Assembly (NCBI RefSeq): GCF_001591445.1
Contig: NZ_BCUX01000055.1
Location: forward strand, 1-32,662
Length of the DNA: 32,662 bases
Origin: Neobacillus drentensis NBRC 102427
Lineage (GTDB): Bacteria; Bacillota; Bacilli; Bacillales; Cytobacillaceae
Direction of reading: 5' to 3'
The translations under genes were made by a program, and so were the position numbers. Of the stretch, positions 5,928-13,408 are shown one piece after another. How positions within the stretch are numbered: the first letter of the stretch is position 1; each line of letters starts with the position of its first letter. The notes below the pieces were generated by a model that saw only the letters and a list, made by a program, of their open reading frames with translations, was not told the origin of the DNA and searched no databases.

Positions 5928-8525
5928 ATGTCAGATCAGTACCAATCAAGAGAGGAGCGCCGTAAGAAACTCCAATCCAAAGGTCAACCAAAATCCAAGA
6001 AGAAATCCGGTGGATTAGTTAAGAAAATTTTTCTTGCCTTAGTGGCCCTTGGTATAATTGGAATTCTTGCCGGAGTGGGTACTTTCGCCTACTTAGTAAA
6101 GGATGCTCCCGTGCTTGACCCGAAATTATTAAAAGATCCGATCCCATCGAAGATTTTAGATAAAGATGACAAGTTAATTACTGAAGTAGGTGCTGTTAAT
6201 CGGGAATATGTAAATTATAAGGATATACCGCAGGTTGTTGAAAATGCGATTTTAGCTACAGAAGATTATCGTTTTTATAAGCATCATGGAATTGACCCGA
6301 TTCGATTAGGAGGTGCTGTGCTAGCCAACATCCAACATGGATTTGGTTCAGAAGGTGCCAGTACCATCACACAACAGGTAGTAAAAAATTCATTTTTAAC
6401 TCCTGAAAAAACGTTAAAGCGAAAAGTCGAAGAAGCATGGCTTTCCTATCAACTTGAACAGCAATATACAAAGCACCAGATTTTCGAAATGTATGCCAAT
6501 AAGGTGTATGTTTCTGAAAATAGTCATGGGATTGCTACCGCTGCAAAAATTTATTATGGTAAAGAATTAAAAGATTTAACTTTATCAGAAGCGGCCCAAA
6601 TTGCCGGGATGCCGCAAAGTCCAAATAATTATAATCCTTTCGATCATCCCGATTTAGCTGAAAAGAGACGAAACATTGTCTTAACGTTAATGGAGCAGCA
6701 TGGTTTTATTTCGAAGCAAGAGATGGAAAAAGCGAAAAAGGTATCGGTTAAATCGACTGTTTTGAATGAAAAACAACGGATTGTAAATGAAAAACCTTTT
6801 GATTCATTTGTAGATGCTGTTATAGATGAAGTGAAAGAAACAACTGATTTTGATGTTTTTACTGATGGATTAACGATCCATACAACATTAGATCCAGATG
6901 CACAAACCTACGTAGAGGACATTCTCAATAAAACAGACATAATTGATTATCCGGATGATGAATTTCAAGCCGGGGTTGCTCTCCTTGATACACAAACAGG
7001 AGAAATCCGTGCAATCGGAGGCGGAAGAAACCAAAAAGTTAAACGTGGGTTTAATTATGCTATCGATACACAGCGTCAACCAGGATCAACGATTAAACCT
7101 GTTCTTGATTATGCCCCTGCAATTGAATATTTAAATTGGGGAACCTATGAAATGATTGAAGATAAACCCATCACCTATTCATCCGGGAAGAAATTTGGTA
7201 ACTGGGACCAAAGCTACAAGGGAGCTATGACAATTAGAACAGCTTTGCAACTATCACGAAACTCACCAGCCGTTCAAGCTCTTCAGCAAGTTGGTCTAGA
7301 TAAAGCAAAAGACTTTGCTGTGGATTTGGGTATTCCTTTGAAAGAAATTTATGAATCTTACGCTATTGGCGGGTTTAAAACGGGTGTTTCCCCGCTTGAA
7401 ATGGCAGGTGCCTATAGTGCTTTTGGGAATAATGGTATTTACACAAAACCACATGCGGTTAGGAAAATAAAGCTGCGGGATGGTACCTTTATTAGCACTG
7501 CACCAGAACCGAAAGTAGTAATGAAGGACTCTACTGCTTTTATGATTACAGATATGATGACGAGTGTCCTCGAATATCCCGGTACAGGCACAAGGGCGAA
7601 AGTTCCCGGACTTCCAATGGCCGGAAAGACAGGAACAACAAATTATACAGATGAAGAAATTCAAAAATGGGGTATACCAAGCAGCAGATCGGTTCCTGAT
7701 GCATGGTTCACCGGATATACCACCAAATACACCGCATCTATTTGGACCGGTTATAAAAACCGAAGTACCCCTATTAACGCGGTAGGAGATAATCAACGTT
7801 TAGCCCAATTATTATTTAAAAACATAATGGCATATGTATCGAAGGATATCGATACACCTGACTTTAAGATGCCAAACAGTGTTCAAAGAGTCCGGATTGA
7901 AAGGGGCTCGATGCCGCCGGTATTAGCTAGTCAATACACTCCGGGAAGTCAAATTGTTACCGAGTATGCTGTGAAAGGTCATGCACCGAATAGAGTTTCA
8001 AAAAGGTATGATAAGCTGAATACACCGAAAAGGCTGAAAGCCAACTATGATAAAGTAAATCAAAATATTACCTTAACATGGGATTACAAAACAAATGCTA
8101 CTTTCTCAATTACGGTGGATAGCACTTCTGGTCAAAAGCAATTTACTCAATCTGAAACATCATTAACAATCCCTGCAGTACCTGGTTCTAAGTATACTTT
8201 CACTATTGTTGCAATCAGTGGCAGTCGGACAAGTGCCCCCACAACAACATCGATTGATATACCACTGCCAATCCAGGAAGAAAACCCTGGCACTACTCCC
8301 CCTGGAAATGAGACTACTCCTGGTAACGGGAATGGTAACAATGGAAACGGGGAAGGCAACAATGGAAACGGCAATGGCAAAGGCAATGGGAACAATGGAA
8401 ATGGAAACGGCAATGGCGGTAATACTGGCAGCGATCAAGGTACTGGAGACGGTACTACAACTCCAGAGACTCCCATCGACAATCGGACAGGTGCAGGAGT
8501 AGTTCCAGAAACCCCCGGGCCATAG
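5928..8525 (+). CDS. ponA: Class A penicillin-binding protein 1A/1B (PonA)
   Basis: Bifunctional membrane murein synthase: glycosyltransferase polymerises lipid II, transpeptidase cross-links the strands. The 865 aa protein has a basic cytoplasmic tail (1-30), one membrane anchor (~31-56), the GT51 domain (ATEDYRFY with catalytic E112; EGASTITQQ 142-150), and a transpeptidase domain with S387-TIK, S443-RN and K567-TGT. An FN3-like domain (~698-780) and a Gly/Asn-rich tail (~785-840) follow. ATG 5928 has AAAGGAAGG nine bases upstream; the frame is open from a TTG at 5895 overlapping the recU stop, but that start has no SD. It is the second gene after recU. The low-complexity tail is encoded by near-repetitive DNA (8325-8420). 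The terminator is shared with ypoC. Confidence 0.97.
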   Translation: MSDQYQSREERRKKLQSKGQPKSKKKSGGLVKKIFLALVALGIIGILAGVGTFAYLVKDAPVLDPKLLKDPIPSKILDKDDKLITEVGAVNREYVNYKDIPQVVENAILATEDYRFYKHHGIDPIRLGGAVLANIQHGFGSEGASTITQQVVKNSFLTPEKTLKRKVEEAWLSYQLEQQYTKHQIFEMYANKVYVSENSHGIATAAKIYYGKELKDLTLSEAAQIAGMPQSPNNYNPFDHPDLAEKRRNIVLTLMEQHGFISKQEMEKAKKVSVKSTVLNEKQRIVNEKPFDSFVDAVIDEVKETTDFDVFTDGLTIHTTLDPDAQTYVEDILNKTDIIDYPDDEFQAGVALLDTQTGEIRAIGGGRNQKVKRGFNYAIDTQRQPGSTIKPVLDYAPAIEYLNWGTYEMIEDKPITYSSGKKFGNWDQSYKGAMTIRTALQLSRNSPAVQALQQVGLDKAKDFAVDLGIPLKEIYESYAIGGFKTGVSPLEMAGAYSAFGNNGIYTKPHAVRKIKLRDGTFISTAPEPKVVMKDSTAFMITDMMTSVLEYPGTGTRAKVPGLPMAGKTGTTNYTDEEIQKWGIPSSRSVPDAWFTGYTTKYTASIWTGYKNRSTPINAVGDNQRLAQLLFKNIMAYVSKDIDTPDFKMPNSVQRVRIERGSMPPVLASQYTPGSQIVTEYAVKGHAPNRVSKRYDKLNTPKRLKANYDKVNQNITLTWDYKTNATFSITVDSTSGQKQFTQSETSLTIPAVPGSKYTFTIVAISGSRTSAPTTTSIDIPLPIQEENPGTTPPGNETTPGNGNGNNGNGEGNNGNGNGKGNGNNGNGNGNGGNTGSDQGTGDGTTTPETPIDNRTGAGVVPETPGP
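8325..8420 (+). repeat. Gly/Asn-coding short repeat tract in ponA
   Basis: Irregular repetition of six-base GGNAAY-type units (GGAAAC, GGCAAT, GGTAAC) coding Gly-Asn pairs with occasional Glu or Lys. Synonymous third bases vary between units, so it is an old, selected or drifting array rather than a fresh slippage product. It probably varies in length between strains. Confidence 0.75.
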
Positions 8526-8554
8526 TAAGATAAGAGAAAGTGCGATATCTTTAT

Positions 8555-8592
8555 AAAAAAGCGTCGAACCATTATGGTTTCGACGCTTTTTT
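8555..8592. terminator. Bidirectional terminator between ponA and ypoC
   Basis: Long stem AAAAAAGCGTCGAACC / GGTTTCGACGCTTTTTT around ATTAT, with one bulge. The ypoC stop codon (8572-8574) lies in the loop, so one arm doubles as the last six ypoC codons (KKASKP). Confidence 0.9.
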
Positions 8593-8928
8593 TAATACAG
8601 TTCTTTTCATAAACAGCTTTTCTTGTTCAATCATTAACTCAGATAGTTGGCGATAGGAATGATAGAGATTAGGTCTAGAGATGACAAAACCTAACCTTTC
8701 TTCCACATTTACAGGTTTAAACTCATATTGGGTAAAAGTTAAAGGTTCATTCTGTCTTACCGGCAATTCATTGGACCAAGACAAAAACTGAATAAACAAT
8801 GTAATACCCTTTTCCATTAACTCTTTTGCGTTTTTATATTTACGTTCACGGAATAATATTTCGAGTTGGTCTCTACTATTTTCCCATTCCTTAAGAAGGT
8901 TGGATATCTGGTCTGCCTGTTTATCCAT
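8572..8928 (-). CDS. ypoC: YpoC family protein
   Basis: A 118 aa hypothetical soluble helical protein recognised as YpoC by position after nth and by family size; function unknown. Rich in aromatic and charged residues, with an FIQFLSWSNELP segment and a basic C-terminus. Its ATG overlaps the end of nth (shared ATGGATAA, 8921-8928) with only a weak SD, so translation is probably coupled to nth. The last codons are built into the terminator hairpin, which constrains the C-terminal sequence. Confidence 0.8.
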   Translation of the reverse strand: MDKQADQISNLLKEWENSRDQLEILFRERKYKNAKELMEKGITLFIQFLSWSNELPVRQNEPLTFTQYEFKPVNVEERLGFVISRPNLYHSYRQLSELMIEQEKLFMKRTVLKKASKP

Positions 8929-9583
8929 TTGAGGTAACCTGACCTTTCATCCGCTTTTTGCCCTCTCTACATATCTCTAAGAGTGGGCAGCTTGGACATT
9001 GTGGATTTTGAGCTTTACAATGATAACGTCCAAAGAAAATCAAGCGATGATGTGTGACTGACCACTCGTCTTTTGGAATCTTCCTCATTAAGGTTTTTTC
9101 TACTTCAAGTACGGAATCCTTCCATCGACATATCCCTAAACGCTTACTTACTCTTTCAACATGTGTATCTACTGCTATTGCAGGTACATTAAAAGCAACA
9201 GACATAACGACATTTGCTGTTTTTCTGCCCACACCAGCCAGTTTGGTTAATTCATCGCGATCCATTGGAATTTCCCCATTATACTCTTCTAGGATCATCC
9301 GACAAAGACTTTGAATGTTTTTAGCTTTATTTCGGTAAAGGCCAATCGAACGGATATCGTTTTGTAATTCTTCAAGCGTCACCTCTAGATAATCCTCAGG
9401 TGTTTTGTATTTTTTAAATAACGTTTTGGTTACTTTATTTACGAGCACATCGGTACATTGTGCAGATAAGGCCACAGCAATGATTAGTTCAAATGGATTT
9501 GAATGATTTAATTCACAGTGGGCCTCTGGAAACATCATACCCATCTGATCAAGGCAATAACGGATTTGGGTATTATTTAACAT
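8921..9583 (-). CDS. nth: Endonuclease III (DNA glycosylase/AP lyase)
   Basis: Bifunctional base-excision repair enzyme removing oxidised pyrimidines and cutting the abasic site. The 220 aa protein shows the helix-hairpin-helix LAGVGRKTANVV with catalytic K121, catalytic D139 in AVDTHVERV, and a complete [4Fe-4S] loop C189-x6-C196-x2-C199-x5-C205. ATG 9583 has AGGTG six bases upstream; a GTG three codons earlier (9592) lies inside that SD. It is the middle gene of dnaD-nth-ypoC, the usual Bacillus order. A hairpin between dnaD and nth may reduce read-through. Confidence 0.97.
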   Translation of the reverse strand: MLNNTQIRYCLDQMGMMFPEAHCELNHSNPFELIIAVALSAQCTDVLVNKVTKTLFKKYKTPEDYLEVTLEELQNDIRSIGLYRNKAKNIQSLCRMILEEYNGEIPMDRDELTKLAGVGRKTANVVMSVAFNVPAIAVDTHVERVSKRLGICRWKDSVLEVEKTLMRKIPKDEWSVTHHRLIFFGRYHCKAQNPQCPSCPLLEICREGKKRMKGQVTSNG

Positions 9584-9612
9584 AATTCTCACCTACTACG
9601 ATTAAATGAATA

Positions 9613-9636
9613 AAACGAGAGATAACACTCTCGTTT
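9613..9636 (-). terminator. Hairpin between dnaD and nth
   Basis: Perfect 9 bp stem AAACGAGAG / CTCTCGTTT with a 6 nt loop. On the minus strand it is followed by TTATTCATT, a weak T-tract. It may be a partial terminator or processing site tuning nth-ypoC expression relative to dnaD. Confidence 0.6.
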
Positions 9637-9643
9637 ATTAAAA

Positions 9644-10345
9644 CTATTGTTCTAACCAATTGTAAAAGGGAACTGTCGGTTGGTGTGTCTCACCCTTCAC
9701 ATTCCCTTTAGGTGTTTGCTTTTGTCGGAATTTAAGTCCGTGTGTTTTCGCCTGCTCAATCGTTTTTATCCCGCTCTTCTTCCAATCAAATAGAATTCTA
9801 TCTATATAACGGAAATTTAATTTCCCAGACATTACGGCTTCACGTAAAGCAGCTTTAATAATGATAGGATCGTGATGATCATCATCCATCCACATTGCCA
9901 GAGACTCACATTCAAATGGCGATAACGGACGACCAAATTCCTTCTCGAAACAAGTATATAGGTCAGTTTCATCCTCTTGTTTATCAGTTTCTTTGGTACT
10001 TTTATTATTTTTAAGGAAATGTTCTACAAGTCTTTCCCATAAAGGAATGACAGAATACTTTTCATAACGAATGCCTTCGTTCGTATATTCATCGGTGATT
10101 TCGATAAACCCTCTTTGAATCAACCTTCTAAGCATATCATTACATTCCGAAATCGAAATTGTCATTCGTGCCGATAACTCATCTGGAGTAGGGAATTCAT
10201 GCCCCTTTTCTAAAAAGGTCAGTATATTTAATAAAAGAACAAGTTCATATTCATTTAAATTTAGATTGCGGTATTCAGAAAATAATATTGTTGGGATTGT
10301 AATATTCCCTTCTTGAATCCATGCTAATAGGTTTGTTTTCATCAT
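9644..10345 (-). CDS. dnaD: DNA replication initiation protein DnaD
   Basis: Primosome component acting with DnaB and DnaI to remodel origin DNA and load the replicative helicase; essential in B. subtilis. The 233 aa protein has the N-terminal winged-helix DDBH1 domain (about 1-115), a charged linker (~116-128) and the C-terminal DDBH2 domain with the hallmark Y-x3-I-x3-W (YIDRILFDW). SD AGGAGG lies seven bases from the first ATG of a tandem ATG-ATG; the second is also possible. An extended -10 promoter lies just upstream, so dnaD-nth-ypoC is probably transcribed separately from aspB. Confidence 0.96.
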   Translation of the reverse strand: MMKTNLLAWIQEGNITIPTILFSEYRNLNLNEYELVLLLNILTFLEKGHEFPTPDELSARMTISISECNDMLRRLIQRGFIEITDEYTNEGIRYEKYSVIPLWERLVEHFLKNNKSTKETDKQEDETDLYTCFEKEFGRPLSPFECESLAMWMDDDHHDPIIIKAALREAVMSGKLNFRYIDRILFDWKKSGIKTIEQAKTHGLKFRQKQTPKGNVKGETHQPTVPFYNWLEQ

Positions 10346-10362
10346 TCGGACACCTCCTGTTT

Positions 10363-10371
10363 AGTATACCA
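10363..10371 (-). promoter_or_regulatory. Extended -10 promoter of dnaD-nth-ypoC
   Basis: TGGTATACT on the minus strand, an extended -10 with a poor -35 (TTACTC, 17 nt upstream). It lies downstream of the aspB terminator and 17 nt before the dnaD start. Confidence 0.6.
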
Positions 10372-10425
10372 CGAACAAATAATCGGAGTAAGAGTTTTAG
10401 GCATCCATCTTTGGTAACTAAAAGC

Positions 10426-10455
10426 AAAAAGTCTGCAGTTATTGGCAGACTTTTT
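10426..10455 (-). terminator. Terminator after aspB
   Basis: Perfect 11 bp stem AAAAAGTCTGC / GCAGACTTTTT with an 8 nt loop. The minus-strand T-tract follows. It separates ypmA-ypmB-aspB from dnaD. Confidence 0.85.
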
Positions 10456-10463
10456 TTTTTGCT

Positions 10464-11666
10464 TTAATTATTGACTATGCTTGATTTGGATGTTACAAAT
10501 TGGTGGATTCTCTCTACTGCTTTTTCCAATAATTCTAGAGAAGTTGCATAGGAAAGTCGAATATTGTCAGGTGTTCCAAAGCCTGAACCAGGAATAACAG
10601 CAACTTTGGCATCTACTAGTAAAGCTTCAACAAAAGCATCCACATTTTGATATCCTGTCAATTCAGCCGCTTTCTTTACATTTGGATAAAGGTAGAAGGC
10701 TCCTTGCGGTTTCACACATGTGATACCGGGAATCGCTACTAGTTTATCAAAAATAATCGATAATCTTTCTTCAAACGCCTGGCGCATATCTTCTACAGGC
10801 TGTTGTGAGCCATTGTAAGCAGCAATTGCTGCATACTGGGCAGTAGTAGTCGGATTAGAAGTACTATGGCTAGCGAGGTTTGTCATCGCCTCAATGATTA
10901 CTTTATTTCCAGCCGCATACCCAATTCTCCAACCTGTCATCGAATGTGATTTAGAAACACCATTGATCACAATGGTTTGCTCTTTAAGTTCAGGAGAAAG
11001 TTGTGCAATCGAAATATGTTTATTTTCTCCATAAACAAGCTTTTCGTATATTTCATCTGAAACAATGAGGATATTCTCCTCAAGACAAACTTTTCCGATG
11101 GCAAAAAGTTCATCTGCCGTATATAACACACCTGTTGGATTACTTGGTGAATTAATGATGACGGCTTTCGTATTTTTTGTGATTGCCCTTTTTAATTGAT
11201 CCGGGGTGACTTTGAATTGATTCTGCTCTAATCCTTCGATATAAACAGGTATACCACCTGCTAATTTGACTTGTTCTGGGTAGCTAACCCAATAAGGCGT
11301 AGGAATGATGACTTCATCACCATCATTTAATAGAACCTGAAATAATGTATAAAGGACGTGCTTAGCTCCATTTCCGACAATGATCTCATTTAGTTTATAG
11401 GTTAACTCTTGATCCGTTTCAAATTTCTTAATAATAGCTTTTTTTAATGCAGGTAAGCCCGCTGAAGGTGTATACTTCGTATGCCCCTCATTCATTGATT
11501 GTAACGCGGCATCTAAAATATGCTGCGGGGTATTAAAGTCAGGTTCACCAGCGCCTAAGCCGATCACATCTTCCCCTTGTTCCTTTAATTCCTTTGCTTT
11601 TGCAGTAATTGCTAATGTTGTCGAAGGTGTAAGTGCCTTCACACGGTTTGCTAGTTCCACTACCAT
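10464..11666 (-). CDS. aspB: Aspartate aminotransferase (PLP class I)
   Basis: Cytoplasmic PLP enzyme interconverting aspartate + 2-oxoglutarate and oxaloacetate + glutamate. Length 400 aa. Family residues are visible: N176 in INSPSNPTG, D204 and Y207 in SDEIYEK, the Schiff-base lysine K239 in GVSKSHSMTGWRIGY, and phosphate-binding R247. ATG 11666 has GGAGG seven bases upstream; an earlier in-frame ATG (11690) lies next to the ypmB stop with no SD. It is third in ypmA-ypmB-aspB, the conserved Bacillus order. The class Igamma fold also fits prephenate or other transaminases, but synteny supports AspB. Confidence 0.95.
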   Translation of the reverse strand: MVVELANRVKALTPSTTLAITAKAKELKEQGEDVIGLGAGEPDFNTPQHILDAALQSMNEGHTKYTPSAGLPALKKAIIKKFETDQELTYKLNEIIVGNGAKHVLYTLFQVLLNDGDEVIIPTPYWVSYPEQVKLAGGIPVYIEGLEQNQFKVTPDQLKRAITKNTKAVIINSPSNPTGVLYTADELFAIGKVCLEENILIVSDEIYEKLVYGENKHISIAQLSPELKEQTIVINGVSKSHSMTGWRIGYAAGNKVIIEAMTNLASHSTSNPTTTAQYAAIAAYNGSQQPVEDMRQAFEERLSIIFDKLVAIPGITCVKPQGAFYLYPNVKKAAELTGYQNVDAFVEALLVDAKVAVIPGSGFGTPDNIRLSYATSLELLEKAVERIHQFVTSKSSIVNN

Positions 11667-11692
11667 ACCAATTCCTCCAATTTCCATCACTT

Positions 11693-12166
11693 CTATAGGT
11701 TTTCAATTTTCTTTAGCCATTCACCTGTGTCAAAGTGAACATAGTAATAATTTATTAAATTATTGTCAGAACGATAATAAATTTCCCACAAGGGGATATT
11801 TTTTTCCATGCCAAGTCGTACTGAAATAATCTTTTTAGGACTTTTTTCTTGTAAAAGTTTTTGAATTGCTTCCTCTTTTGAAAGGCCATCCTTCGCTTTC
11901 TTTACGAAAACTTGCTTACTTTTTTCTGGAATCCAAACGATGATTTTTTCACCCTTCATACTTTTCCCCTCAATGACATTAACCGTTTCTATGCCATTAT
12001 AAATATGAAAATCCTCAATTTCCTTCAAAGATATTTCCTTGTTGGCTAGTGCGACAGCTTTTTTCTCTGCAGCGTTAACAGGATCCACAGATTTGAAATA
12101 TACATTAGTTAATAAACCAACAACCACTAATACAAATAAAACGCTAAATATAATCCACTTTTTCAT
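11693..12166 (-). CDS. ypmB: YpmB, membrane-anchored PepSY-like protein
   Basis: A 157 aa protein with one N-terminal membrane segment (~4-25), a probable uncleaved signal anchor, and an extracytoplasmic part made of two PepSY-like repeats (about 33-85 and 90-155). These contain the typical E-A-I-x-K/L helix followed by strands ending WEIYY and VHFDTGEW. PepSY domains are often inhibitory or binding modules of secreted enzymes; YpmB's role is unknown. It lies 15 nt after ypmA and immediately before aspB, in one transcript. Confidence 0.88.
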   Translation of the reverse strand: MKKWIIFSVLFVLVVVGLLTNVYFKSVDPVNAAEKKAVALANKEISLKEIEDFHIYNGIETVNVIEGKSMKGEKIIVWIPEKSKQVFVKKAKDGLSKEEAIQKLLQEKSPKKIISVRLGMEKNIPLWEIYYRSDNNLINYYYVHFDTGEWLKKIENL

Positions 12167-12181
12167 TAAACAATCACTTCT

Positions 12182-12352
12182 TTATGTACGATAAATGGTA
12201 AAAATCGCTGTATTTTTATTTTCTTGATCCAGAGCAAGTCCGAACATAAGATCTTTTTGCTTCAGTGTCCGATTAAGGGAATCAACAATTTTATACAAAT
12301 CCGGACTGTGCTGGATTTTTACAGTTGATAAAACTTCAATTTTACTTTCCAT
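12182..12352 (-). CDS. ypmA: YpmA family small protein
   Basis: A 56 aa soluble protein, starting MESKIEVLSTVKIQHSPDLY and ending IFTIYRT, recognised as YpmA; function unknown. It looks like a small alpha/beta fold, with a TVKIQH strand, an LYKIVDSLNRTLKQK helix and an AIFTIY strand. SD GGAGG lies seven bases before ATG 12352. It is the first gene of ypmA-ypmB-aspB, behind its own extended -10 promoter. Confidence 0.88.
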   Translation of the reverse strand: MESKIEVLSTVKIQHSPDLYKIVDSLNRTLKQKDLMFGLALDQENKNTAIFTIYRT

Positions 12353-12409
12353 TCTTTTTCCTCCAATATCTACCTATTCCTCTATAATTTTTGATAAATC
12401 TTATCCATT

Positions 12410-12418
12410 ATTATAACA
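12410..12418 (-). promoter_or_regulatory. Extended -10 promoter of ypmA-ypmB-aspB
   Basis: TGTTATAAT on the minus strand, a consensus extended -10. The -35 is poor. The predicted start is ~12403, about 50 nt before ypmA. Confidence 0.6.
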
Positions 12419-12469
12419 GGTAGAAGTAAAAAGAGGGCCTGTGATTTTATTAATTTTTCTAATTTTTCC

Positions 12470-13318
12470 TTATTCCTCTTCTTCGATTGGGATTGTTATG
12501 ACTTCATAGTTTGAATCTGTGAATTTAATCGTTACGGTACCATGTTTTTTTGTTGAATAGATTTCAGACCAAGTTTCATGGAGGTCAATGAGTATATCTG
12601 GGTCAGGCTGCTCTGCTTCAGGTGGAAAGAGAATCGAAATTTGCGGATTTAAATACTGGATTAGCTTCTCTGATAAAGAGTCCTCCGCCGCATAATTAGG
12701 AATCTTAAATACATTTATGTTTTCCAAATTCTTCTTCAAAAGAGTTTCCTCTGCACGCTGCGTGAAGGAAGTCATCAGGAAAATTCGGTGATTAAAAAAA
12801 TCCAATGTAAAATCCATACCTTCATTGGGTTCATTTCCTATAAATTGAACCACTGCAGTCACTTCAGGAAGAATCTTTTCTTTTGTGCCCTGCTCCCAGG
12901 AGATAACTGTGGGTTTATTGGTTAAGTTTAGTTTTTTAGATATTTGGGCAGATAACCCCCGAGTTGTAATAATTTCTTTAATGCTAAACTTTGTTATTAA
13001 CCTATTGATTTGCTTATCAGAAAGCTCCTGCTCGTTTTTAGTTAGAATTAGCTTTGATATTTCCTTTACATCATAAAGGTTTAGCCAGCCTTCTAATTCT
13101 GCATCTGTTTCCTTACCCCCGGCATTTACCAAGATATTCTCACCACTTGGACCTTGAATAAGGGTGGCTTCGCCTTTAGTAAGTCCTAAAAATGTAACAG
13201 CTAATTCATGATCCCTAATATTTAAGTCAATGTTTTCTATATTTGAAGTTGTTCTTGCTGCCTCTACCAACATAGAGGATAGGATGAATATGGACAATAA
13301 TAATAGTAAGGTTCTCAT
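12470..13318 (-). CDS. Exported ComEC-type metallo-beta-lactamase-fold protein without metal ligands
   Basis: A 282 aa protein with a signal peptide (1-21, cleavage likely after VEA) and the layout of the ComEC/Rec2 C-terminal MBL domain. Residues 38-68 (LAVTFLGLTKGEATLIQGP, then NILVNAGG) align with the usual VxFLDVGQGDAxLIxxP ... LIDxGG. Where T-H-x-H-x-D-H should follow, it reads LTKNEQELS (92-100). The TGD block is TSF (183-185) and the HHGS block is NYAA (208-211). All usual metal positions are lost, so it is probably an extracellular pseudoenzyme. SD GGAGGTG precedes ATG 13318. It sits between dinG and ypmA, which are adjacent in B. subtilis. No competence genes are nearby. Function unknown; a binding or scaffold role is inference. 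Confidence 0.8.
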   Translation of the reverse strand: MRTLLLLLSIFILSSMLVEAARTTSNIENIDLNIRDHELAVTFLGLTKGEATLIQGPSGENILVNAGGKETDAELEGWLNLYDVKEISKLILTKNEQELSDKQINRLITKFSIKEIITTRGLSAQISKKLNLTNKPTVISWEQGTKEKILPEVTAVVQFIGNEPNEGMDFTLDFFNHRIFLMTSFTQRAEETLLKKNLENINVFKIPNYAAEDSLSEKLIQYLNPQISILFPPEAEQPDPDILIDLHETWSEIYSTKKHGTVTIKFTDSNYEVITIPIEEEE

Positions 13319-13408
13319 GACACACCTCCAATAATATATAGGATGTGCAATTTACCAAATATTATCCTGTATAATAATCAGCCGCTCCCATTAATTGATG
13401 ACCATGAA

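Noticed and set aside
7296..7796. 166-codon minus-strand frame inside ponA
   Set aside because: Antisense shadow of the transpeptidase domain; no ribosome site or family resemblance.
8325..8420. CRISPR-like or tandem repeat array
   Set aside because: Units are six bases, coding, and without spacers; it encodes Gly-Asn pairs in ponA.
8147..8502. Several open frames on both strands over the ponA tail
   Set aside because: They arise from the Gly/Asn repeat, which is open in all frames; no SD and low-complexity products.
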